Assembly (NCBI GenBank): GCA_937900165.1
Contig: CALCCX010000137.1
Span: 1 to 7,238 of the forward strand
Reading direction: 5' to 3'
DNA from: an uncultured Acidimicrobiia bacterium
Lineage (GTDB): Bacteria; Actinomycetota; Acidimicrobiia; Spongiisociales; Spongiisociaceae
Length of the DNA stretch: 7,238 nt
This document shows positions 1 through 6,232 of the stretch, piece after piece. The notes under the pieces are model-generated. The model had not been told where the DNA came from, did not search any database, and saw only the letters and a program-made list of their open reading frames with translations. Position numbers and translations under genes: made by a program. Position 1 is the first letter of the stretch; the number at the start of each line of letters is the position of its first letter.

Positions 1-51
1 ACGAAGTGATGGGAGGCGAACAACTCAGCGTAAAAGCAGGTAGCTGTGGGG

Positions 52-82
52 GTGACGCTTTCAGACGTTGCTCTTCCGATCT
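52..82 (+). other. Degraded Illumina read-2 adapter copy (artefact)
   Basis: This stretch is an imperfect copy of the read-2 sequencing adapter whose clean copy lies at 139-172. It begins with GTGAC (52-56), is scrambled for a few bases, then continues TTCAGACGT and TGCTCTTCCGATCT with one G missing. It is library-construction sequence, not genome. Bases 1-51 to its left match nothing I recognise and cannot be assumed to be contiguous with the genes to the right. Confidence 0.88.
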
Positions 83-94
83 TTTATGTCTTTA

Positions 95-172
95 TTTTTT
101 TTTTTTCAAGCAGAAGACGGCATACGAGATATATCAGTGTGACTGGAGTTCAGACGTGTGCTCTTCCGATCT
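95..172 (+). other. Illumina P7 flow-cell/index/read-2 adapter (artefact)
   Basis: Twelve T residues (95-106) precede the full 24-base P7 sequence (107-130), then an 8-base index ATATCAGT (131-138), then the full 34-base read-2 adapter (139-172) ending CTCTTCCGATCT. The order poly-T, P7, index, read-2 primer matches the flow-cell oligo and TruSeq-type library design. A conceptual translation gives KQKTAYEI and DWSSDVCSSDL, peptides that recur as contaminants in metagenomic protein sets. Any ORF crossing this stretch (6-269 plus, 158-607 plus, 150-473 minus) is spurious at its adapter end. Confidence 0.97.
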
Positions 173-283
173 CTTTCCGCCTGGACCCACCGAAGTTCAC
201 TCGGGACGCGCACAGGCACGTGTGAGGAGCAGGTGGATCACGCAATGGTACCAGGCCGATGGTCGGTAGCTGCCGGAGAGAGG
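173..283. other. Unassigned stretch between adapter and helicase end
   Basis: This is the first sequence of genomic appearance after the adapter. It lies downstream of the helicase stop. I see no convincing terminator: the best hairpin is CCGA/TCGG around 256-266, only 4 bp with no T-run. On the plus strand a frame stays open from 174 to a TAG at 267-269, which could be the last 31 codons of a convergent gene cut off by the adapter. It is too short to support as a gene. Confidence 0.4.
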
Positions 284-3037
284 TCAAGTGCAGGATTCGA
301 CAACTGCGAGGATCTCTTCTCCGTAGCTGTCCAGCTTGGCTGGTCCTATGCCGGAGACGGTCGCCAGGTCTCGTTCGGTCGACGGTTTGAGGGCGGCGAT
401 CTCCTCCATTGTGCGGTCGTGGAGGACTACATAGGCAGGAACCCCATGACGCTGGGAAGTCTCTCGCCGCCATGTGCGAAGAGCCTCGAATATCGCCCGG
501 TCGAATCCGGTCTCAGTTGGTCGGATGATCGCGGTGACGTCCCTGGCCTTCGATTCGATGATCGTGCCACCGTCGAGGACCACGTCGATCAAGGAGCCGT
601 CGACTGAAGAGACCGCGCCCTCGATGCCTCCTCGCAATGTAACGAGGTCCCCGACCTGGGGGCTCATCGACGGGTCTTTTCTCCTGGACTGGTCGCGCCC
701 AGTCACGGCAGCCGGCCGTTCTGGCTCGGCGGTTCCGTCGAGTTCGCCGAGGTATCGGGACGGCCGCGCCTCGTCCGAGTAGATCGTGACTTTGTGACCG
801 GCTCTGGTGATTGCTACGTGAAAGACCCGGCGCTCCTCCTCGAGATCGTCCGCAAGGTCGTGAGGCATCGTCCCTCGGTCGGCTCCGAACACCAGGACGT
901 GGGGCCATTGCATGCCTTTCACTCGATGGACCGACGAAAGCACCACCCCTTGACGACTTGGCGGGCGAGCGATCATCGAAGACAGCCAGGTTTGAAAACT
1001 CGCCAGGTCTGGGTGGAGTTCGGCTGCACGACGGATTGCGACCAGGTCATCAACGTGGCCGGAGCGGGCCGCGTTCGACCGACTCGAGTCGAGAGTGCGA
1101 GCAGAAGAAGTGAGACCGATTCGCTCGGTGAGCGTGTCGATCAGTCCCGAGGTGATGCCGGCGTCTGCGGATTCCGCCACTTGTTCCAGATCGCCGATGA
1201 AATCGTCCCACCTGGCCGCTTGCCGCCCTTCGAGTCGGCCGCTCAGCTCGACCAGGTCGGTCAGATCGTATTTCTGTCTGGTCAGGAGATCGCGGGCGAG
1301 GGTGGCGAGTCCCCGAGATGGTCGTCGAGCCGCCTCGATCAGGTCGTTGCGGTTCATTTCGTCTGGTTGCCGCCCTAGTCGAGCCCAGGCAAACAGGGCA
1401 CGGACTGTGGTGCGGTTCAGCGAATCGGCACCCAGCAGATCGTTGGTTGGGATCTCCAACTCCTGAAGGGCCGCCTTCATGGGAATCAGTGAAGCATTCA
1501 CTCTCGTGAGCACCGCAATGTCGGTTGCCGGAACGCCGTTGCTTAGTAGCGACGCAACATCGCTGGTGGCGGTCACCGCCAGATCGGCGCCCCCCTTGTG
1601 CACGGCCAAGCCCGATCCGGCTCTCGGTTTCGACCCGGCCGTGATGACTTTGTCGATGCGTCTGCGGTTGTAACCAAGTAGAGAGGTTGTCGCCTCGACG
1701 ACCTCCGGTGGGCACCGGTAGTTCACCGAAAGGACATGATGGCCTGCTCCCGGAAAGATGCGGTCGAAATCGATGAGGAAGTCCGGATCGGCCCCCGCGT
1801 ATCCGTAAATCACCTGGTCGTCATCGCCTACGCCGAACACGTCGAGTTGCGGCGACGCAACAAGTCGGATCAAGAGCAGGTAGGCGGGGGTCAGATCCTG
1901 AAACTCGTCGACCAGCAGGTGACGGCACCTGGCCTGCCATCGAGATCGAAGGTCTGGATCACGAAGCAACGCTTCGATCGCTCCGTAGATCTGCTCACCA
2001 TGATCGACTCCTGACTGGCGATACAGATGGTCTCTCAGTCGATCGAACACATCGGCGAATCCAGCAACGTCATCTCTCCGCGCTTCGACGATCGCAGGAT
2101 CCTGAAGACCGATTCGCACGCTCTCGAGAGCTTCTAGGTACGGGCCGATCGGGTCGGCGTTGGGCCGTTTGGGGATTTGCACCAGCCGGTTGAATTCGTT
2201 GCGAATGTCGAGATCGCCGACGAGTCCGAGTCCTGGCCTGGCTTCTTGAAGGATGGCCCATCCAAGGGAATGAATGGTTCGCACCAGGCCTCGTCCGACT
2301 TCGAGACGCTCCACCAATTCGTCCGCAGCCCTTCGGTTGTAGGCGAGAACCAGGGTGTGTTCGGCAGGCCAACCACGGTCGTCCAGCAGGTGGCGGAGTC
2401 GAGCAACCAGTGTCCTCGTCTTCCCGGAACCGGCCGGAGCGATGATCCTGGCGGGTCCGACAGTATGTGCAACCGCTTCGAGTTGGTCGTTTGCCAGCGA
2501 GCCTGGGTTAGGAGAACTGGGCGGCCTGACATGAGCCGTATTGCCCAGCTCGACAGTTTCGCCGTGCACGATCACCTCGTCCTCAACGGCCAAAGGTTGA
2601 CGAGGCCCTCCATCGATCCAGACCGGCGTGCCGTCGCTGGTCATGCCGTCGGTTTCGCCGCCATCGGTGATGCCGGCCTTCGCTGCCTTGATCGTCCACC
2701 ACCATTTGGGATCTCCGTCGCGGGCGTCGTAGTTGTTGGTGAACACCAGGAAACGCAACCGTTCCAGCGGAAAGAGAAACACCGGTTCGAGATCCCATGG
2801 TGGAGTATCTGTCCTCTCGGGCTCCGCCAAAGCGTCATCTGGGAGGTCCCACTCGATGACATGTGCCACCCGCCCGACCCATGCCAGATGCAGTTGGTCG
2901 ATGACTTCGGATGGGTTCTCGAGGGTGCCGGCTTCAAGCCGGATGCGAGGCGCATCGGCCAACGCGTCAGGTGGGGCTGCATCTGCGCCGATCACGATGC
3001 CGCGGCCAAGCACAGCCGGACCAGGAAACGAAGACAT
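284..3037 (-). CDS. UvrD/Rep-family SF1 DNA helicase with HRDC domain
   Basis: Predicted 917-residue ATP-dependent 3'-5' DNA helicase of superfamily 1, cytoplasmic, probably in DNA repair or replication restart. All motor motifs are visible: Q motif LANDQ (181-185), Walker A APAGSGKT (200-207), motif Ia LVLAYNRRAADEL (229-241), DExx box LLVDEFQDL (374-382), motif III GVGDDDQVIYGYAGA (402-416), motif IV NYRCP (439-443), motif V VHRVKGMQWPHVLVFGAD (703-720) and motif VI EEERRVFHVAITRA (733-746). An HRDC-like domain occupies about 843-912, as in mycobacterial UvrD2. Unlike UvrD2, the linker (770-842) has no cysteines and contains a small beta-rich, SH3/KOW-like stretch (795-837). About 178 extra residues precede the Q motif and hold a KWWWTIKAAKAG segment (111-122); I cannot assign this part. 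The ATG at 3037 is chosen because the N-terminus reads as protein and a -10-like TAGCCT lies 7 bases upstream; no Shine-Dalgarno is suitably placed. It lies 49 bases after znuC. Confidence 0.93.
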   Translation of the reverse strand: MSSFPGPAVLGRGIVIGADAAPPDALADAPRIRLEAGTLENPSEVIDQLHLAWVGRVAHVIEWDLPDDALAEPERTDTPPWDLEPVFLFPLERLRFLVFTNNYDARDGDPKWWWTIKAAKAGITDGGETDGMTSDGTPVWIDGGPRQPLAVEDEVIVHGETVELGNTAHVRPPSSPNPGSLANDQLEAVAHTVGPARIIAPAGSGKTRTLVARLRHLLDDRGWPAEHTLVLAYNRRAADELVERLEVGRGLVRTIHSLGWAILQEARPGLGLVGDLDIRNEFNRLVQIPKRPNADPIGPYLEALESVRIGLQDPAIVEARRDDVAGFADVFDRLRDHLYRQSGVDHGEQIYGAIEALLRDPDLRSRWQARCRHLLVDEFQDLTPAYLLLIRLVASPQLDVFGVGDDDQVIYGYAGADPDFLIDFDRIFPGAGHHVLSVNYRCPPEVVEATTSLLGYNRRRIDKVITAGSKPRAGSGLAVHKGGADLAVTATSDVASLLSNGVPATDIAVLTRVNASLIPMKAALQELEIPTNDLLGADSLNRTTVRALFAWARLGRQPDEMNRNDLIEAARRPSRGLATLARDLLTRQKYDLTDLVELSGRLEGRQAARWDDFIGDLEQVAESADAGITSGLIDTLTERIGLTSSARTLDSSRSNAARSGHVDDLVAIRRAAELHPDLASFQTWLSSMIARPPSRQGVVLSSVHRVKGMQWPHVLVFGADRGTMPHDLADDLEEERRVFHVAITRAGHKVTIYSDEARPSRYLGELDGTAEPERPAAVTGRDQSRRKDPSMSPQVGDLVTLRGGIEGAVSSVDGSLIDVVLDGGTIIESKARDVTAIIRPTETGFDRAIFEALRTWRRETSQRHGVPAYVVLHDRTMEEIAALKPSTERDLATVSGIGPAKLDSYGEEILAVVESCT

Positions 3038-3072
3038 GCGGGCAAGGCTAGGTGCCCCCTACGACAGACAAA
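3038..3072 (-). promoter_or_regulatory. Possible leaderless promoter of the helicase gene
   Basis: On the minus strand TAGCCT (3045-3050) fits the TAnnnT -10 pattern and ends 7 bases before the ATG, which would put the transcription start on or next to the start codon. A weak -35-like TTTGTC/TTGTCT sits at 3066-3072, with 15-16 bases between. The only purine-rich stretch (AGGGGG, 3055-3060) is 17 bases from the ATG, too far to act as a normal ribosome binding site. This is inferred from sequence pattern only. Confidence 0.35.
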
Positions 3073-3086
3073 GCCGCCGCACTCCA

Positions 3087-3905
3087 CTAGGAAGGCTTGG
3101 TTTGGCCCTGGCTCTGTTGGGTTGGCGTCGAGTGGTGATGGGGATCGTCGATGAAGAGGCGTTCGCCGTCCATGTGAAGAAGGCTGGCTCCGTAGGCTTC
3201 GGTCAGATGGTCCATGGTCAGGACATCTCTTGGTGGGCCGGATGCCACGACGCGGTTCGATAGCAGGAGAACGTGGTCTGCCACCCGAGCCTCGGCCAGG
3301 TCGTGGGTGGTCATGATGACTGTGCAGCCGTGAGTTTGTTCGTCGTGGATGACGTCGTCGATTGCCTTGGCGGACACGAGGTCGAGTCCGGTGACTGGTT
3401 CATCCAACACCAAAATGTCGTGGTCCTGAGCGAGGCCCTGCGCCACGAACACCCGCTGGCGCTGGCCCCCCGAGAGGTCGGAAATATGGCGAGCGGCGAT
3501 GTCTTGGATGTCCATGCGGGCCATGGCGGCTTCAATCGCGGTCCGGTCAATCCGGGTAAGTCGTCTGAAGAAGTTCTTGTCTGCGTATCGGCCCATTGTG
3601 ACCACCTCGCGAACTGTGACAGGGAGTGCCTTGTTGACCTCGGTTCCTTGCAGCACGTAGGCAATCTGTTTGAGGTGTCCTGCTGCTGCTGCCCGCCCGA
3701 TGCTCAATGATCCAGCGGCCGGCTCCATCAGACCGGCGATCCCGTTCAGCAGTGTGGATTTTCCCGAACCATTGGGTCCGATCAAGGCCGTGATGCCTCG
3801 CGTCGGGATGGTGAATGTCGATCGGTCGACGGCAACGTGGCGGTCGTAGGCGAAGACGACCTCGGTCGCCGTCACGGCTGCTTCGCTCACTGGCAGTCGG
3901 TGCAT
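3087..3905 (-). CDS. znuC: Metal ABC transporter ATP-binding protein (ZnuC type)
   Basis: ATPase subunit of a zinc/manganese-type ABC importer, acting at the inner face of the membrane with the permease encoded at 5392-6225. Numbered from the ATG (272 residues): Walker A GPNGSGKST (43-51), Q-loop glutamine in YVLQGTE (86), signature LSGGQRQRV (144-152), Walker B ILVLDEP (164-170), D-loop GLD (173-175) and switch histidine TTHD (201). All catalytic residues are present. The C-terminus has a DDPHHH cluster (253-258) and a Q/S/T-rich tail, a possible metal-binding extension. The start is uncertain. The ATG at 3905 overlaps zur by 19 bases. A GTG at 3888-3890, five codons later, overlaps the zur stop as GTGA, the usual form of translational coupling, and gives a more typical N-terminus. 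Neither has a clear Shine-Dalgarno. It is cotranscribed with zur. Zinc as substrate is inferred from that neighbour; manganese is possible. Confidence 0.93.
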   Translation of the reverse strand: MHRLPVSEAAVTATEVVFAYDRHVAVDRSTFTIPTRGITALIGPNGSGKSTLLNGIAGLMEPAAGSLSIGRAAAAGHLKQIAYVLQGTEVNKALPVTVREVVTMGRYADKNFFRRLTRIDRTAIEAAMARMDIQDIAARHISDLSGGQRQRVFVAQGLAQDHDILVLDEPVTGLDLVSAKAIDDVIHDEQTHGCTVIMTTHDLAEARVADHVLLLSNRVVASGPPRDVLTMDHLTEAYGASLLHMDGERLFIDDPHHHSTPTQQSQGQTKPS

Positions 3906-4327
3906 AGTCCGTCGATCTCGAGGGTGTGGCCATCCGCCGCGAACCCAGCCGACTTTGCAACCCGTTTGACGACATTTTGCAACGTGGTCTCGAGGTCCTC
4001 AGACAGTTCGATGTCGTCCACCGTACCGCAGTCGACGCATACCAGATGGTGGTGGTGGCCGGTCAGCCACTCGGCGAGTTCGTATCTGGTGACCCCCTTT
4101 GATCCGTGGTGGTGCGCCAAGGCTCCGGCGTCTGCCATAACGGACAGCGATCGGTAGAGGCTCGAAAGCGGAATTGAGGTTCCGAGCGCGGCATGCAATT
4201 CGGCGGCGGATCGGGGGCCGTCTGCCTCGGCCAGGGCGGCCACCACCCGCCTTCGACCATCGGTGAACCTGACCCCGCCGGCCGCCAAGCGCGATCGAAT
4301 CTGGTGTTCGAGATGCCCTGTGGTCAC
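3887..4327 (-). CDS. zur: Fur-family metal-responsive repressor (Zur type)
   Basis: A 146-residue Fur-family regulator, most likely the zinc sensor Zur: with metal bound it dimerises and blocks promoters of uptake genes. The N-terminal winged-helix domain (about 5-85) has recognition-helix sequence IPLSSLYRSLSVMADAG (52-68). A hinge and dimerisation domain follow, with the histidine cluster GHHHHLVCVDCG (90-101) and a C-terminal LCTDCQ (141-146). C97, C100, C142 and C145 form the CxxC pair typical of the family's structural zinc site. The start is a GTG at 4325-4327, which gives a standard family N-terminus; I see no strong ribosome binding site. The gene heads the leftward unit zur-znuC and is divergent from znuA, with a palindromic operator between them, implying autoregulation. 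A Fur (iron) or Mur (manganese) role is possible, but pairing with a znuABC-type transporter favours zinc. Confidence 0.92.
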   Translation of the reverse strand: MTTGHLEHQIRSRLAAGGVRFTDGRRRVVAALAEADGPRSAAELHAALGTSIPLSSLYRSLSVMADAGALAHHHGSKGVTRYELAEWLTGHHHHLVCVDCGTVDDIELSEDLETTLQNVVKRVAKSAGFAADGHTLEIDGLCTDCQ

Positions 4328-4357
4328 TTGTGCAGGCTTTCGGGTAGTGTGAACCAG

Positions 4358-4378
4358 TGATAAGAATGATTCTCATTA
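4358..4378. promoter_or_regulatory. Fur/Zur-type operator in the divergent promoter
   Basis: A 21-bp palindrome centred on G4368. The inner 11 bases AGAATGATTCT form a perfect inverted repeat about the central base, and 8 of 10 positions pair over the full arms. The core aGAATGATTCtc resembles AT-rich Zur and Fur boxes of the AnAATGATTnT kind. It is the most AT-rich part of the 64-base gap between the zur GTG and the znuA ATG, and overlaps candidate promoter elements for both directions, so a bound repressor could block both. Confidence 0.82.
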
Positions 4379-4380
4379 TA
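4375..4380 (-). promoter_or_regulatory. zur: Candidate -10 element for zur-znuC
   Basis: The minus strand reads TATAAT here, a perfect -10 consensus facing zur, at the edge of the operator and overlapping its last arm by four bases. A start near 4368 would lie inside the operator and leave a leader of about 40 bases before the zur GTG. No good -35 is visible upstream (around 4398-4404). Confidence 0.42.
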
Positions 4381-4391
4381 GGTTGTTCGAG

Positions 4392-5321
4392 ATGTTGCGT
4401 GTAACCACTCGCGCGCGGGTTGCGCCGGTTGCGCTTGCGATGTTTTTCGCTGCGTGTGGAGGGTCGGATTCGGCCTCCGACGGGATCGGCTCAGGTGTGG
4501 CGAGCGATCAGGATCCCTTGCTCGTGGTGGCCACTACCACGATCTTGGGAGATGTGATGGCCAATATCGTGGGCGACGAAGCCCGACTGGAGGTTCTTGT
4601 TCCGCTCGGAGTTGACCCCCACGAGTACCGGGTCTCGTCGCGCCAGGCCGCTCTCATCCAAGAAGCCGACCTCGTGGTGGCCAATGGGCTGGGCTTCGAG
4701 GAGGGTCTGGTCGATGTGCTATCTGCGGCCAGGCAGGACGGTGCCAACGTCTTTGAACTGGCCGAACTTTTGGATCCGATACGGCTAGGCGGTTCCGGAG
4801 CATGGGATCCCCATGTGTGGATGGACCCGCAACGCATGGCGATGGCCGCAAGGCTGGTCGCCGGCGAGCTCTCCACCCTCGACGGTCGTGTCGATTGGAC
4901 AGCTGCTGCCGATTCCTACAGAACCAGGCTTTTCGAAGTCGACAAGGAGATCGAGACGCTTTTGGCAGAAATCGACGATCGCCAACTGGTCAGCAACCAT
5001 GCCGTCTTTGGCTATTTCGCCGACCGGTACGGTTTCGAAATCGTCGGAACGGTCATCCCTGGTACGACGACCCTGAGTGATCCCAGCTCAGCAGAGTTGG
5101 CAGAGTTGGTGAACAGGATCGAGGAAACAGGCGTCCGGGCCATTCTGGTAGGCACGACGGGGCCTGGCCTGCTGGCAGAGGCGGTTGTGGGGGAGATCGG
5201 CGGGAGCGTTGAGTTGGTAGAGGTCTACACGGGGTCGCTCGGTGGCCCAGGCTCGGGAGCCGAGACCCTCATCGACATGTTGCGGACCAACGCCCAACTG
5301 ATTGTCGAGGCGCTGTCGTGA
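4392..5321 (+). CDS. znuA: Metal ABC transporter substrate-binding lipoprotein (ZnuA type)
   Basis: Extracytoplasmic binding protein of the cluster-9 (ZnuA/TroA/PsaA) family; it captures zinc or a related metal and passes it to the ZnuB permease. Numbered from the ATG at 4392 (309 residues): a basic then hydrophobic signal peptide ends in FFAAC, a lipobox with Cys22 as the lipidation site. Expected ligand positions carry His77 (VDPHEY), His141 (WDPHVWMDP) and His203 (SNHAVFGYF). At the position where TroA and PsaA have the fourth ligand, Asp in YTDSLG, this protein reads YTGSLG (Gly281). The His-rich loop of many zinc-specific ZnuA proteins is absent; the segment before His141 is short and lacks histidine. 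The C-terminal GPGSGAETLIDMLRTN block is typical. A TTG at 4383 in the same frame would add three residues, but the ATG has a well-placed -10-like hexamer. It is the first gene of the znuA-znuB unit. Confidence 0.93.
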   Translation: MLRVTTRARVAPVALAMFFAACGGSDSASDGIGSGVASDQDPLLVVATTTILGDVMANIVGDEARLEVLVPLGVDPHEYRVSSRQAALIQEADLVVANGLGFEEGLVDVLSAARQDGANVFELAELLDPIRLGGSGAWDPHVWMDPQRMAMAARLVAGELSTLDGRVDWTAAADSYRTRLFEVDKEIETLLAEIDDRQLVSNHAVFGYFADRYGFEIVGTVIPGTTTLSDPSSAELAELVNRIEETGVRAILVGTTGPGLLAEAVVGEIGGSVELVEVYTGSLGGPGSGAETLIDMLRTNAQLIVEALS

Positions 5322-5392
5322 AGAAAGAAGCAGTCATGAGGGACGAAAATGCGGTCAATCGGGTGGCGCCGCCAAAGCCCTGGATGTCTTGA
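5318..5392 (+). CDS. Possible 24-residue bridging micro-ORF between znuA and znuB
   Basis: A GTG at 5318-5320 overlaps the znuA stop as GTGA, and the frame runs 24 codons to a TGA at 5390-5392 whose last base is the A of the znuB ATG (TGATG). The predicted peptide begins MKKEAVMRDENAV and ends APPKPWMS; it has no hydrophobic segment and matches no family I know. An internal ATG at 5336 has a purine-rich AAGAAAGAAG (5321-5330) just upstream. The arrangement could pass ribosomes from znuA to znuB, whose ATG has no good ribosome binding site. It could also be chance, so I treat it as tentative. Confidence 0.35.
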   Translation: MKKEAVMRDENAVNRVAPPKPWMS

Positions 5393-6225
5393 TGGAATGG
5401 CTGACCGACCCCTTCGACCTGGCATTCCAGCAGCGGGCACTGATCGGCGGCGCGTTTGCTGCGGTCGCCACTTCGGTGGTCGGCACATGGGTGGTGATCC
5501 GAGGGATGACGTTTCTGGGTGACGCTCTCGTCCACGGTGTCGTGCCTGGCATAGCGCTTGCCGTTCTGTTCGATTTCAATGTCTTCTTGGGAGCGGGCCT
5601 GGCGGCTCTCGTGATGGTTGGCGGAGTCAACCTGGTGCATCGTCAAACCGTGTTCTCGGAGGACACGGGCATCGGCCTGCTGTTCGTGGGGATGCTCGGC
5701 CTGGGTGTGATCCTGATCTCACGAACGACGTCCTATTCGGGCAGCCTCACCAGCATCCTGTTTGGCGAGGTCCTTGGCGTCACCAGCCGAGACGTGGTGA
5801 TCCTGGGTGGTTTGGCGGTTTTCGTTGTGTTCGTGTCTGTAGTCGGATATCGGGCGTTCTTGACACTGTCGTTCAACGAGCAGAAGGCGAAGTTGCTGGG
5901 GCTGCGTCCTGGTCTCACCAACGCCGCGCTGTTGGCGCTGATCGCCCTTGCGATAATCGGATCCTTCGAAACTATAGGCACCCTGCTGGTCTTCGGCCTC
6001 CTGGTCGGCCCCCCCGCAACCGCAGCACTGCTGGTCAGCAGGGTCCCCCTGATGATGCTGACCAGCGCGGCCATAGGGGTTCTGAGCGTGGCGGTTGGTC
6101 TCGTGATCAGCTTCCATGCCAACACGTCTGGTTCGGCCACCATGTCGGTTGTGCCGATTGTGCTGTTCTTCGTCGTCCTCGGCGTGTCGAGTTTGCGGTC
6201 AAGGCGAGGCGCGCTGACCCTCTAG
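5392..6225 (+). CDS. znuB: Metal ABC transporter permease (ZnuB type)
   Basis: Integral membrane subunit (277 residues) of the ABC-3 family; a homodimer forms the metal channel coupled to the ZnuC ATPase. Numbered from the ATG: a first membrane helix at about 17-37, then the family motif GDALVHGVVPGIA (43-55), SEDTGIGLLF (89-98), a cytoplasmic FNEQKAKLLG (161-170) where the family has its coupling segment to the ATPase, and IGTLLVFGLLVGPPATA (195-211). I count about seven or eight hydrophobic segments in all, and the length is normal for the family. The ATG at 5392 is chosen because upstream codons in this frame (from a TTG at 5302) lie inside znuA, then continue as polar sequence with no ATG or GTG. 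The gap after znuA is 70 bases and holds the micro-ORF. No strong ribosome binding site is visible, which fits coupled translation. The stop is only 7 bases from that of the convergent gene. Confidence 0.94.
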   Translation: MEWLTDPFDLAFQQRALIGGAFAAVATSVVGTWVVIRGMTFLGDALVHGVVPGIALAVLFDFNVFLGAGLAALVMVGGVNLVHRQTVFSEDTGIGLLFVGMLGLGVILISRTTSYSGSLTSILFGEVLGVTSRDVVILGGLAVFVVFVSVVGYRAFLTLSFNEQKAKLLGLRPGLTNAALLALIALAIIGSFETIGTLLVFGLLVGPPATAALLVSRVPLMMLTSAAIGVLSVAVGLVISFHANTSGSATMSVVPIVLFFVVLGVSSLRSRRGALTL

Positions 6226-6232
6226 GCCGAAA

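Larger units (their letters stand above)
4357..4384 (+). promoter_or_regulatory. znuA: Candidate znuA-znuB promoter
   Basis: TAGGTT (4379-4384) fits a TAnnnT -10 element and ends 7 bases before the znuA ATG at 4392, suggesting a leaderless mRNA. A -35-like GTGATA (4357-4362) lies 16 bases upstream. The palindromic operator fills the spacer, a good geometry for repression. The -35 match is weak (4 of 6), so the call rests mainly on position. Confidence 0.4.

Noticed and set aside
6..269. Plus-strand ORF of 87 residues at the left end
   Set aside because: Its middle is a translation of poly-T, P7 and read-2 adapter. Only the last 31 codons are genomic, and they are too short to support.
3040..3057. 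Hairpin GGGCA/TGCCC between znuC and the helicase as a terminator
   Set aside because: The stem is 5 bp with an 8-base loop and no T-run on either side, and it overlaps the candidate helicase -10 element.
158..3263. Many long open frames opposite or alongside the helicase and znuC (for example 2177-3154 and 794-1378 plus, 1050-1715 minus)
   Set aside because: They are shadows of GC-rich coding sequence; their translations are rich in R, S, P and G without domains, while the helicase frame carries every expected motif.
284..4327. A defence or mobile system built from the helicase and its neighbours
   Set aside because: The helicase has no nuclease, methylase, protease or recombinase partner; its neighbours are a standard metal-uptake locus.
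5090..5109. Short tandem repeat GCAGAGTTG x2 inside znuA
   Set aside because: It encodes AELAEL in a helix, is common codon repetition, and keeps the frame; nothing more is implied.
5302..5391. Longer znuB start at TTG 5302
   Set aside because: It would overlap znuA and add 30 polar residues not seen in this permease family; the ATG at 5392 gives a normal N-terminus.
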